Part shown: one piece after another, positions 52,570 to 62,245 of the stretch
Position numbering within the stretch: the stretch's first letter is position 1
Layout of the letters: each line of letters opens with the position of its first letter
DNA from: Zygnema cylindricum
Lineage: Eukaryota > Streptophyta > Zygnematophyceae > Zygnematales > Zygnemataceae
NCBI GenBank assembly: GCA_037447655.1
Contig: JBBHKE010000049.1
Location: 90,774 to 154,773, forward strand
Direction: 5' to 3'
Length of the DNA: 64,000 nucleotides
Notes under the pieces: model-generated
Told to the model about the DNA's origin: nothing
What the model saw: the letters and a program-made list of their open reading frames with translations, nothing else
The model's database searches: none
Position numbers and translations under genes: made by a program

Positions 52570-53481
52570 GAACAAATTAATTGAGGAAGCTTCCACGAAG
52601 ACCGATTGCAAAACATCAACTTTGATGAGCAATAACTTTCAACACAAGAACACATTTGCCCAAAAAATCTAACACAATATAGATAACATGCAAAGAAACT
52701 CAAAAAAAAAATTTAATCAATTCTGCTGACAAATATGTGAGATGTTTAGAGATGAAAACACATAAAACTTCACATATAGTTTTCCATATTATTTGTTCCT
52801 AAGTTAAAAATTCACTAAGTCCTACTTCTATATATTGATACTACACTAACCTGTACGGAGACATTCCAGCCGTAAGTCTACCAACCTAACACAGCAAATA
52901 CTGTGAGTATACCCGTGTGAGTATACCCGTGTACAAACGGTATGTCAAAAACACACACTATACACTAATCAACTAATATGTCAAAAACACATACTCCACA
53001 CTAATGAACTAATTGGCTATAAACAAAACTCTGTTCTACCAAATATTTACACTGACATTCAGACACGGATAAGTTATTGTGATCTAGTCATGCCTCGTCA
53101 ATATATGTTGGCAGCGGCTGTCAGCCGTTCGATTAGAAGATTTGGCACCGTAGATGTAACTTCAAGAAGTCTCGTGGTCTTGCCGAATTTTCGTACGTCC
53201 ACGGAGGACATACTCAAGTATGTATCCCAGATGACGACGAGTGTCCCAAGTTTGACTGAACCGTGAACTCCCAAATTCACTGTCACACTAATTCCAGTAA
53301 GTGTTGAACCGCACTCGGCCAAAAATAACCTAAGTCCTAAACAACTCTCTCTCCCTCACAGGTGAGGCATAATTCCAGTAAGTGCTGAATCAGACTCAGC
53401 CAAAAATAACCTAAGTCCTAAACAAATCTCTCTTCCTCAGAGTTGACGCATAGAGAGGATTAAAGCTTTCCAAAAACAACA
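52510..53481 (-). repeat. 5' LTR of element M
   Basis: Plus-strand ends TGTTGTTCCAAGAC and CAAAAACAACA. Related to the 844-bp LTR of D but longer because of internal duplications. On the minus strand the LTR is followed by AGTCACGGGCCCGCC, a drifted tRNA-iMet primer site. Confidence 0.85.
53291..53452. repeat. 81-bp tandem duplication of the promoter region in the M LTR
   Basis: 53291-53371 is repeated at 53372-53452. Each copy contains AAAAATAACCTAAGTCCTAA, the promoter motif in reverse, and the CTCTCTC stretch. The LTR therefore carries two copies of its putative core promoter. Confidence 0.85.
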
Positions 53482-53539
53482 AAAACCACCCATAGAAAAC
53501 ATCAAAACCCACAAAATAACAAGTACCTATAATGACAAA

Positions 53540-54165
53540 TGAACCATTTCCCATCGTTAATATTTTTAAGTGCAAATAATACGGAAATTACATTTACAAA
53601 GTTTGACAATCACATTTTGTGGTAAGATGACACAAAGCAATGAAATTGGTGGGAAAAGAGTTGTAATCTCACCCAATTCGAAACCTTTTATCAACACACC
53701 CATGTGGTATGCCACCGTCTTCTTGATATGAATTTCCTTCTTCGAGCGCAATAACAATTTTCCCTTTTGAGCAGTGGTCACTATGTTGAACTTTTCATGG
53801 AACCTTTGTAACCAACGTTTTGTAATACATAACTTCATCTCATTTCCCACTTGGTCATATAATTTTAGTTTATAATCCTTTTGGAAACGTTATCTTATGT
53901 CAACTACTACTTCTTTAAGAATAGATGCTGACAGTTTCATTCCCGCTTTCTTGAATCGTAGAAAATCTTGAATTAATTCCTCGTGAACAATCGTCACCCA
54001 TGGCAATTCCTTCCTTCCCTTTAACAATAAGGCCTTCATGATGGCAACGATTTGCTTACCAAACGCCGAGGTGAAAAATGTTTGTGTTGTCTCTCGGATA
54101 CCTCGTAGTATCTCATTCCGTCGCGACCACCACCTGCTTGCCTTTTGATGTACTGCAATGGAAAC
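53540..54165 (-). pseudogene. Pogo/CENP-B-type transposase fragment
   Basis: On the minus strand FLRFKKAGMKLSASILKEVV, then (after one stop at about 53890) MKLCITKRWLQRFHEKFNIV and EIHIKKTVAYHMGVLIKGFE read in one frame. The WLxRFxxxxNI pattern and the following helix resemble the CENP-B-type DNA-binding half of pogo/Tigger-like DDE transposases or derived proteins. The catalytic part, expected next, is absent. No terminal repeats are visible. It may be a relic of a DNA transposon or of a domesticated gene. Family membership is inferred from pattern only. Confidence 0.5.
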
Positions 54166-54189
54166 AATAGATTAAAAGGTGTAAATATA

Positions 54190-54336
54190 TTGTCTGAAAA
54201 AACTACAACATTTGCTTATAAGGTGTTTCAGCGACGACATACTGTCGTCGCTGAATGATATGATTTTCACTGTTTATGCTATGAGACACATTCTTTGCTA
54301 AAGCAACAATGAGACACCGTCGTCGGTGAACAACAT
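54190..54336. repeat. CACTA-like subterminal sequence with perfect hairpin
   Basis: AACTACAACATTTG (about 54200) is followed by TTCAGCGACGACA (54227-54239), 3 bases, then TGTCGTCGCTGAA (54243-54255), a perfect 13-bp hairpin. A diverged copy CACCGTCGTCGGTG lies at about 54316-54329. CACTACAA ends with GCGACGAC/GTCGTCGC subterminal repeats are typical of plant CACTA (En/Spm) elements. The F-type LTR of element H starts right after it (54337). Confidence 0.45.
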
Positions 54337-54738
54337 TGTTGTCCAAAGCCTATTTCAACCATGGATACTAATGAAAACACCCACTGACTACCTCAAAAAA
54401 AGCTGTGTTTGAGACAGCAGCGATTACTCCAAAATAACCAAAAACACCTCCAAATGCACTATTATGCAGTAAACTATAAAAAATGAAAACTACCAAAGTT
54501 ACAGCTAAATCCACCAAGGAATTCATAAGATATAAGCTCCAGAGTTACCCAAAAACACATGACATCTTCTCAAACTAACAAAGTAGACTTCTCACAGAAT
54601 TCTACAGTGAACTACCAAAGTTACAGCTAAATCCATCAAGGAATTTAGAAGATATAAGCTCCAGAGTTTCCCAAAAACACATGACATCTTCTCAAACTAA
54701 CCAGGTAGACTTCTCACAGAATTCTACAGTGATAACAA
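54337..54738 (-). repeat. 3' LTR of element H, left part (split by element N)
   Basis: Begins TGTTGTCCAAAGCC on the plus strand. On the minus strand it reads ATGGTTGAAATAGGCTTTGG then ACAACA, matching the F LTR end (ATGGTTGAAAATGGCTATAG, ACAACA). It continues at 61479 beyond element N. Left flank AACAT. Confidence 0.8.
54491..54732. repeat. 120-bp direct repeat in the H LTR
   Basis: 54491-54610 recurs at 54613-54732 with a few changes (ACCACCAAGG versus ATCATCAAGG-type differences). The duplication accounts for the extra length of the H LTR (about 1.17 kb after removing N) relative to the F LTR (1.06 kb). Confidence 0.92.
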
Positions 54739-55638
54739 TGTTGTTCTACAACCACTGGAGCAGGTGGAGCATCAGCAGTAGTAGTGGAAGTAGACATAAT
54801 CTCACTCACAGAAGCTTATCAAGAATCTTATCAAACTGCTATTTTCTACAGCTCACCAAATGTGATACAATAAACCAAACTGCTTCAAACAATACCACAG
54901 AATAGAATATCACAAAGACTGACAACTCCCAAAGTTTCAGCTCAATTGATCCGACATACACGAAGATATGCAACTCAAAGGTTTCCCAAAAACAGTTTGC
55001 AGATTACACAATCTGGAAGTCTTGATACATAAAATGTTCTACGTCCTAAGTCTTATACTCTTCACTCAATTGTCCTACTACATAGTGCTGTACCGCCGAT
55101 ACAAGTGTTCCAAAACGATACACCCAAAAGAACTAAACTGCCATTAAGGTCTAAGTGCTCTTACTTACGCTAAGAACTAATCTATCACTGTACACTCAAT
55201 ATGACTGAGAATCTTATACAGGTGATTTGATCAAATACTTGTCGCCTGGCTAAGTGAATCTCGTCTGTTGACTTGAATCAGATCAATTGCAGTAGCGTAG
55301 TACAATTCCTGATTATATTCAAATATCCGCAACTTCGTAGCAGCTCCGTTATCATATACAAAAGTTAGCCGCAGCTGCGTTTGTTTTGTTGCGTAGCAAC
55401 TGCGTTGTCATGTACCAAAATATTCGCAGTTGCGTTTGACCCGTTGCGTCGCAGGCTGCGTTCGTCCGTACAGACCATATAAAAATAACAGCAGTTGCGC
55501 TTGTTTCATCTGCGTTGCAGCTGCGTTGTCTGTACCAAAAACCTGCACTGTGATTTAAGTGACGACGCGTGTCCATATAGATCTATTTTTCCGCCGTCCT
55601 ATAAATTTGCCGAGACTTAAAGCTTTCAAAAAACAACA
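54739..55638 (-). repeat. 3' LTR of element N (L4)
   Basis: 900 bp, plus-strand ends TGTTGTTCTACAACC and AAAAAACAACA. CAGCTG-rich repeats lie at 55290-55550. GTATAAGACTTAGGACG (reverse of about 55040-55060) is the TATA-plus-motif promoter variant. Confidence 0.92.
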
Positions 55639-55799
55639 ATCGCGTAAAGCTTTAGACTAAGTATGTTAGTGCAGCTGCGATGTCGAACTAGCGGAGCATC
55701 GCAGCATAGCAACGTAGCAATTTAGCAAGTCACGTAGTCCCATTATATCCCAATTATTGGACTAGAGCAACATAGCAATATAGCAGTGCAGCAACTTAG
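55639..55799. repeat. AGCAAC(A/G)TAGCAA repeats in the 3' interior of N
   Basis: Degenerate short repeats GCAGCATAGCAACGTAGCAA and GCAACATAGCAATATAGCAG fill the space between the polypurine-tract side and the RNase H stop. A similar block (GCTGCGTTGCTAGGATGCGT, reverse orientation) lies at 62290-62460 in element H. Confidence 0.65.
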
Positions 55800-56568
55800 C
55801 TATACACTTAATCCCACTGCGTCCCTACAATACTTCAGCTTAGGAGCCGGAAGAGCTTTAGTGAGCATATCAACAACTATTTTTGCATCTGGCAAATAGC
55901 ATAATTTAATCACTCTAGAGAACACTTTTTCTCTTACAAAGTGTAATCTTACATCCATGTGCTTGCTTTTGAAATGGTGACTTGGGTTAGAAGCAATGGC
56001 AATGGCAGCCTGTTTATCACAGCAGATCACTTGTGGACCAACCTGCATGTATCCCAATTCTTGTAACATGGATTTTACCCATAGGAGTTCTTTGAGGGCC
56101 GAGCTTGCTGCCATATATTCTGACTCCATCGTCGATTGTGCCGTGACCTTTTGAAGCTTGCTGCTCCAACAGCAAGTCCCGTTCCCAATTTGCAGAACGA
56201 ATCTCTTGGTGGATTTTCGACTTGGCATGTCGCCATAACTTGCATCACTCCATGTTTGCAGCTTCACTTCTCCTCCGCCTAGTGTGAGTTTGAGGTCTTT
56301 GGTTCTTGCCAAATATCTTAAAACTCTTCTTGGTGCATCACGGTCAGATTTCCTCAGATTCTCTAAACTTCTGCTCAGTACCCCAACTGCTGCAGCAATA
56401 TCCGGACGGGTACAGTTCATGAAAATAAATTAAACTTCCCACTATCTGTCTGTAAGGTATCAGTGTCATAGGATCATCCTCCCCTGACTCAAAAATTTCA
56501 CTGACAATAACACCCGGTTCTGTTTCTTCCCCCTCTAACCTATGCCGAAACTCCATGGTGTTACACAT
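55800..56568 (-). pseudogene. RNase H of element N
   Basis: The 206-codon frame 55800-56420 holds MNCTRPDIAAAVGVLSRSLE, QTWSDASYGDMPSRKST (Asp), KVTAQSTMESEYMAASSALK (Glu), VICCDKQAAIAIASNPSHHF (Asp kept; WCDNQ has become CCDKQ) and MDVRLHFVREKVFSRVIKLC. A frameshift separates the preceding QIVGSLIYF part (56344-56568). Confidence 0.9.
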
Positions 56569-56659
56569 CCTTTTGCCCTCGGCATTCCATATTCATCTAA
56601 CATGTCTCCAATAGCCTCTTTTTGAGTCAATTTTATTAATCTGTTTTTCCTGTCCCTCT

Positions 56660-57200
56660 CTACCTGAATCCCCAAAAAATATATTTTGCCTCACCAATGT
56701 CTTTCATATCGAATCGTGATTTCAAAGCAATTTTAATTTTGTTAATTTCAGCCATTGATTTGCTGACTAATAGTAGATCATCTACGTATACCGCTATATA
56801 TATTATTCCATCCTCACCTTGTAAAACATAAACAGAGTGATCATAGCTTATCCTTTTAAAGCCTAGACCAGTTAAGAGTCCATCAAGTTTTAGATTCCAT
56901 TGCCTCGGGGCCTGTTTTAGGCCGTACAATGATTTTAGCAGTTTACATACTAAGTGCTCTTTTCCTGGTTCTACATACATTTCAGGCTGCTGCATGTAAA
57001 TGGTCTCCTCTAGTTCTCCATGCAAAAAGGCCGTCTTTACATCTATCTGATGTATTTCCATATCTTCTATAGCACCTACACATAGCAAAATCCAAACTGT
57101 TGGAAATATTACAACAGGAGAAAAGGTCTCTTCATAGTCAATTCCTTCCTTTTGATTATAACCCTTTGCCACAAGTCTAGCGTTTTATCGTTTAATGGTA
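56660..57200 (-). pseudogene. Reverse transcriptase of element N
   Basis: The 170-codon frame contains [79 protein letters not shown] (YVDD intact) and RFDMKDIGEAKYIF, ending in a frameshift. The RT N-terminus (AQTWELVDLPPDRK) is at the end of the integrase frame, another shift away. Confidence 0.92.
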
Positions 57201-58745
57201 TTATATGGATTTAACTTCACCTTTAATACCCATTTGCTCCCGATCGCTTTTTCGATCCGGAGGAAGGTCCACAAGTTCCCATGTTTGAGCCTCCATGATC
57301 GATTTCATTTCATCGTTTGCCGCCTCGATCCAGAGATTCCGCCCCGGTGATGAGAAGGCTTCCCGGATGGTCAGAGGCTCTCTTGAGGCTGCCGAGTAGG
57401 CAAAGTAGTGAGAAATTGCTTGCAGGCGGCTGCTGGATCTTCTCCCCCCCGGAAATTCTGAGGCTGAAATTGTCGAATCCCGTGCCTTGCGCTTGTTACG
57501 ATTCGTAGGCAGGGGCTGTTGTTGTTGCAATTCAAAACGAACTTGTTGCGCAACCTCATTGTGTTCCGACTCCGACTGTACCACTGGTGAATTTTGCATA
57601 TGTGGGACAATATTATGGATGCTATCTAAAATCACATATTCCTGTACTTTTTGCTGCTTCTGCTGCTTTGTCATTTTAAATAAGTCTATCGAGTCAAGTT
57701 CATCTTTGACAATGATGTTCCTTGCTAAAATGATTTTTTGTTTCTCAAAAACAAATACTCTATAACCTTTAGAGTGATCATCATATCCCAGCAAAATGCC
57801 CGGCAATCCCTTAGGTTCCATTTTCCATCTATCAATAGACGTATACAAGATAAAGCATTTACTTCCAAAGACTTTGAAGTGACTGACATCCGGTTTTCTA
57901 CCTCTCCAAATCTCATAAGGAGTGATTTCTACCGATCTTGAACTTATCCTATTTTTGATATAAACTGCACAATTTAATGCTTCAGCCCAAAATTTCGGAT
58001 CTACGTCCTTATCCGCAAGCATGGACCTAAAGCTTTCTGTGATGGTTCTATTTAGTCTTTCTGAGACCCCATTCTGTTCCAGAGAGTATGGGACAGTCAA
58101 TTTGTGACTTATACCTTCCTTGAGTAAGAAGTTTTCAAACTCTTTTGACGTATATTCCCCGCCATTGTCCGATCTGAGCTCCAGAATTAGCAAACCGTGT
58201 AGTTTTTCCGCCCACGCTTTGTAGAGTTGAAAATGAGTGAAGACTTCACTCTTTTCTTTCATGAAGTAGACCTTAGTAAACCTCAAAAAATTATCTGTAA
58301 ATGTAACCATATATTTCATCCCCCCGGCAGATGGTATCTTTGCAGGACCGAAAACATCAGAATGAATGAGTTGCAAAACTTTAGTAGATCTATGTTCAGA
58401 CTCTTGAGGAAACGGTAATCTGTGTATTTTTCCTAGTGCACATCCATCACACGTTTCAGGTGACTGGTTTGACACAGTGACTCCTTCTATTTTATTAACA
58501 TTGACCATCTTTTTCATACTATCATAATTCACATGGCCTAACCTTTTATGCCACAGCTCATCTGAGGATAATGCACTGGAATACAAAACATCATTTTTTT
58601 TATTATCAGGCATATCCATTTGATACATTTTGCTGGCGTTTCTAGTTCCCGTGACTGCAATTCTCCCATTCTTGCTAACAACCTGCCTGTCATGTTTGAG
58701 ATTGACCTCAAACCCTTTACTTTCTACCAAAGAAGTTGAGAACAA
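57201..58745 (-). CDS. Integrase of element N, 514 codons open
   Basis: Runs from MFSTSLVESKGFEVNL (end of protease region) through the zinc region LWHKRLGHVNYDSMKKM and CDGCALGKIHRLPFP to a complete integrase core. IHSDVFGPAKI, ELRSDNGGEYTSKEF and EQNGVSERLNRT give Asp, Asp and Glu all in place. KCFILYTSIDRW, GLPGILLGYDDHSKGYRVF and a Gln/Pro-rich linker with SASEFPGGRRSSSRL follow, then the RT N-terminus. It is the best-preserved pol segment of the window. It is broken from protease and RT by frameshifts, so a functional polyprotein is not made. Confidence 0.9.
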   Translation of the reverse strand: MFSTSLVESKGFEVNLKHDRQVVSKNGRIAVTGTRNASKMYQMDMPDNKKNDVLYSSALSSDELWHKRLGHVNYDSMKKMVNVNKIEGVTVSNQSPETCDGCALGKIHRLPFPQESEHRSTKVLQLIHSDVFGPAKIPSAGGMKYMVTFTDNFLRFTKVYFMKEKSEVFTHFQLYKAWAEKLHGLLILELRSDNGGEYTSKEFENFLLKEGISHKLTVPYSLEQNGVSERLNRTITESFRSMLADKDVDPKFWAEALNCAVYIKNRISSRSVEITPYEIWRGRKPDVSHFKVFGSKCFILYTSIDRWKMEPKGLPGILLGYDDHSKGYRVFVFEKQKIILARNIIVKDELDSIDLFKMTKQQKQQKVQEYVILDSIHNIVPHMQNSPVVQSESEHNEVAQQVRFELQQQQPLPTNRNKRKARDSTISASEFPGGRRSSSRLQAISHYFAYSAASREPLTIREAFSSPGRNLWIEAANDEMKSIMEAQTWELVDLPPDRKSDREQMGIKGEVKSI

Positions 58746-59520
58746 TTTTTTTTTTTTAAATCTGGGACAAAGAGAACATTATGAAGAGTTCTCTCAACTG
58801 CCTTGCCCTCTACATCAACTAGGAAGGAGACATCGCCGACAGCCCGAGTTTGCACACTCATTCCAAATGCATAGTAGATATTTTTCTCTGGTGTTGATTT
58901 CATATTTTTGAAAACTGCCTTGTTCCAACACATGTGGGCCGACGCTCCCGTGTCCATTATCCATCCATTGTCCTTACCGCCCTCCATCGCTGCTGCCATA
59001 GCAAATAGATCATTATCCTCCTCGTTAGAGAGTGAAAAAGACTCATCGTGATGAGATGAAGACGACGAGAATAGTGCATTTCCTCATTGTGATGATCCCG
59101 TGAAGCCTTGATGAAACAGGCTCTGCTGCCATCCAAGCCTATATAGACCTGTTTCATTAGCTTTCTTAAGCTTAAGACAGAATTTGACTCCATGACCTTT
59201 TTCATTACAATAAAAATAAGCATTGAAAGATTGTCTATTTCTTTATTGATTAAACTGTCTTTACTGATTCTGATTCTGATTAAACTGATTTCTCTGCTGA
59301 TTAAATTGACCCTTTTTTACGAATTCTGTGTTAAATGCCTCTACTTATTTTTCACCATTAAGAATTTTAGAATCTGCCTCCTCTTCTAATATCAAATTAA
59401 TAGCTAACTGTAGTTTCCAGCTAGCTTTATCTTTTTGTTTCAGCCTATCAGACACTGCTCTCATAGTATTAGGAAGACCCCTCATTAGCAAAGCAGCCAG
59501 CTGAAACTGAGGAAATGTCC
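58724..59520 (-). pseudogene. Protease and C-terminal Gag of element N
   Basis: The protease frame 58724-58999 reads WIMDTGASAHMCWNKAVFKN (DTG intact) to NVLFVPDLKKK, where a poly-T run causes the shift into integrase. Upstream Gag contains the zinc-knuckle region YFYCNEKGHGVKFC with its first Cys changed to Tyr (about 59210), and QLAALLMRGLPNTM near 59500. It ends there, fused to foreign sequence. Confidence 0.85.
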
Positions 59521-59574
59521 AGCTTATATGAAGCTTCTAGGATAATATTTGCAGTTTTGAATTTGGCGATGAAT

Positions 59575-60572
59575 AAGTGCCACCCTGGCACGCAAAAACT
59601 CTGACCGACTACACCTCTGTGTAGCGTGGACTCCCGTGAGTCCGCAGCAAAAAGAATCACTGAATTTGCTCACCCGAGCATTACGTTATGGTTGTTTAAA
59701 GACAACATATTTATACAGATGGCCTCTGGGAGAGAGAACTTTTTAAATTTTGTCTAAGTCCTAAAAACCTCACTAATAGCTCCTCTAAACCAATCAAAAT
59801 AAAGTACTCTAAGTATTGTACATGCATAGTAGACCAGCCGCCGTACTTTATGTACGGATATTTTCGGCACCACTCATGTTCTGCCACATGGCTAATAGGC
59901 CAACGTCATTTGGCCCCTTTTCTCCACCGACATCCTATAGGATGATGCCACGTGTCATTTCCTCCCATTTCGCCGAACTGCTCCCCGATAATTGTTCCGG
60001 CATATCGACACTCACGAGTGCCGTCCGTTCTTTTTCCGGCGATCAATTTCACGTGTTTGATCTGACAGCGCGTTGAATAAATGTTGACCGTTGAAAATCA
60101 CCAGTCAATGTTCTGTGTTGACCGTTGAATTTTGACGGTCATCATTCCGTGTTGATCGTTTGAAATTCCTTCTTCCTTTGCGAGTCGTCGATCGTGACAT
60201 TTAATTTCGTCTGTCGAATTCAAATATTCGTTTCATTTATTTCGTGCGGTACTGCATTTCGTGCGGTACCACACGTTTCATGTTTCGTTTCGTTACGTAA
60301 GTCGTTTAAAAAGAATATGTCGCCTTTTCATTTTTTAAATACTTACCAGATACATCGCGTGTAGCGTTTTATCAAGACCTAACGGATTAGGCGTGAAACA
60401 ATTTGTACGGCTATCGTCCTGAGGTTACAGGATCAAATCCTGTCTGGGTAACGCAACTTTTGCAGGAGTCTTGTCTTCTGCCCATCGTCTCATCTGCCTG
60501 AGGCAGCCATGGTTGCCCGTCAATTCTTACTGACTACGACAAGTGAGAGCTGCATGGTTGCCCGTCAATTCT
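59575..60572 (-). repeat. L1 LTR fragment inside element N
   Basis: Reverse-oriented L1 LTR: CCACCCTGGCACGC, CTCTGACCGACTACACC and GGACTCC(CG)TGAGTCC blocks match the complement of 6200-6280, and the promoter motif reads CTAAGTCCTA at about 59754. Both LTR ends are missing. Near its right edge CATGGTTGCCCGTCAATTCT occurs twice (about 60510 and 60553). It directly abuts the N 5' LTR, replacing primer site and gag start. Confidence 0.8.
60373..60455 (+). other. Antisense tRNA-like module in the L1 fragment of N
   Basis: Plus strand, hence antisense to the minus-oriented LTR: AGACCTAACGGATTAGGC (D-arm/A-box-like) followed by ACAGGATCAAATCCTGT (perfect T-arm-type hairpin) within GGTTAC...GTAACGCA. 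It has the same order and antisense orientation as in the four other L1 LTRs. Confidence 0.55.
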
Positions 60573-61473
60573 TGTTGTTCTACAACCACTGGAGCAGGTG
60601 GAGCATCAGCAATAGTAGTGGAAGTAGACATAATCTCACTCACAGAAGCTTATCAAGAATCCTATTAAACAACTGTTTAATATAGCTCACCAAATCTGAT
60701 ACAATAAACCAAACTGCTTCAAACTATACCACAGTATAGAATAGAATGAAGACTAACAACTACCAAAGTTTCAGCTCAATTGATCCAACATACAATAAGA
60801 TATGCAACTCAGAAGTTTCCCAAAAACAGTCTGCAGATTACACAGTCTGGAAGTCTGGATACATAAAATGTTCTATGTCCTAAGTCTTATACTCTTCACT
60901 CAGTTGTCCTACTACATAGTGCTGTACCGCCGATAGAAGTGTTCCAAAACGATACATCCAAAAGAACTAAACTGCCACTAAGGTCTAAGTGCTCTTACTT
61001 ACGCTAAGAACTAATCTATCACTGTACACTCAATATGACTGAGAATCCTATACAGGTGATTTGATGAAATACTTGTCGCCTGGCTAAGTGAATCTCGTCT
61101 CTTGACTTGATTCAGATCAACTGCAGTAGCGCAGTCCAATTCCTGATTATATTCAAATATCCGCAGCTTCGTAGCAGCTGCGTTATCATATACAAAAGTT
61201 AGCAACAGCAGCGTTTGTTTTGTTGCGTAGCAACTGCGTTGTCATGTACCAAAATATTCGCAGTTGCGTTTGACCCGTTGTGTCGCAGGCTGCGTTCTTC
61301 CGTAGAGACCATATAAAAATTAACCGTAGCTGTGCTTGTTCCATCTGCGTTGTTGCTGCGTTGTCGGTACCAAAAACTTGCATTTTGATTCAAGTGACGA
61401 CGCGTGTCCATATAGATCTATTTTTCTGCCGTCCTATAAATTTGCTAAGACTTAAAGCTTTAAAAAAACAACA
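60573..61473 (-). repeat. 5' LTR of element N (L4)
   Basis: 901 bp, same ends as the 3' LTR. The minus-strand end encodes MSTSTTIADAPPAPVVVEQ, the LTR-embedded Gag leader. It is followed not by a primer site but by AGAATTGACGGGC of the L1 fragment. Confidence 0.92.
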
Positions 61474-61478
61474 AACAA

Positions 61479-62245
61479 AACTGACTAAAACAACACACAC
61501 CTATATTTTCTAGATCATAGAGAATTTTCACAAATTTTCACATCAAAACATCAATCAGAGTGATCACACCAATAGGTCAAAGCTGCATAAAAACAGTTTG
61601 CCAGTTCTTTAATTATCTCAGCTGTGATAATCAAAATAATATAAGTCCTACAATTTATACTCAGAGAGTTCACTACTGAATGTACGGAGACATACCAGCT
61701 GTATGTTATCTTCCACCTACCTAAATTATTGAGAGTATACCCGAATAATTCAAGGTATTTAAGGCTGACTAAATCTACACTGATAAACTAATTAGCAAAA
61801 ATACAAACCTCTGTTGTATAGAATATTTATACCGACACCTCCGCAAAGTCAACTTGCTTAGTCATTTGAGATCTTCTTATGTAACGCGTCCAGCGACTTG
61901 ATTCATATCAACCGCAGCTGCGTTGTCACATACCTGGATATATCCTAAAATAACCGCAACATCGTCGCAGCTGCGTTGTCCTATTTAAACTACACTTGTC
62001 TCAAATAGATGCGCTGTACCAGCGGCGCATATTTCAATGTTTTGCACATTTCAAATTGGATCGCTTCGCGATCTGCCGTCCATTTCTTACTCCGTGTTCA
62101 TGCCACTCAATAAGTCTTGTACTTCACTTTAGTTTTATCCGTACGTTCGCTCCCCCAATCCGTGAATCCATTCTAACCTCCACATTAATAATATACGCAC
62201 GAAATGTCCAAAGCGTACAAAATGTCGCGTACGCACAAAACTAAA
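61479..62245 (-). repeat. 3' LTR of element H, right part
   Basis: Continues the F-type LTR after element N. Reverse blocks such as TACGGAGACATACCAGCTGTA and TAAGTCCTACAATTTATACTC correspond to the F LTR promoter region. It ends at 62245 with ACGCACAAAACTAAA. The first 14 bases of the LTR (TGTTGGTTTGAAAA) are missing, so CTCCCTGAAAAATTTAATTT, the polypurine-tract side, directly abuts TTTAGTTTTGTGCG. Confidence 0.75.

Larger units (their letters stand above)
54739..61473 (-). mobile_element. Element N: nearly complete copia retrotransposon, minus strand
   Basis: L4 LTRs at 54739-55638 (3') and 60573-61473 (5') enclose RNase H, RT, integrase, protease and part of gag. Both outer flanks read AACAA (54734-54738 and 61474-61478), a 5-bp duplication, and sequence of the H LTR continues on both sides. 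The N-terminal half of gag and the primer site are missing, replaced by part of an L1 LTR (59575-60572). N is among the youngest insertions here, judged by nesting and by its retained catalytic residues. Confidence 0.88.

Noticed and set aside
60373-60455. Functional tRNA gene
   Set aside because: D- and T-arm-like blocks exist, but the acceptor stem does not close properly and the anticodon arm is irregular. Kept only as a tRNA-like module.
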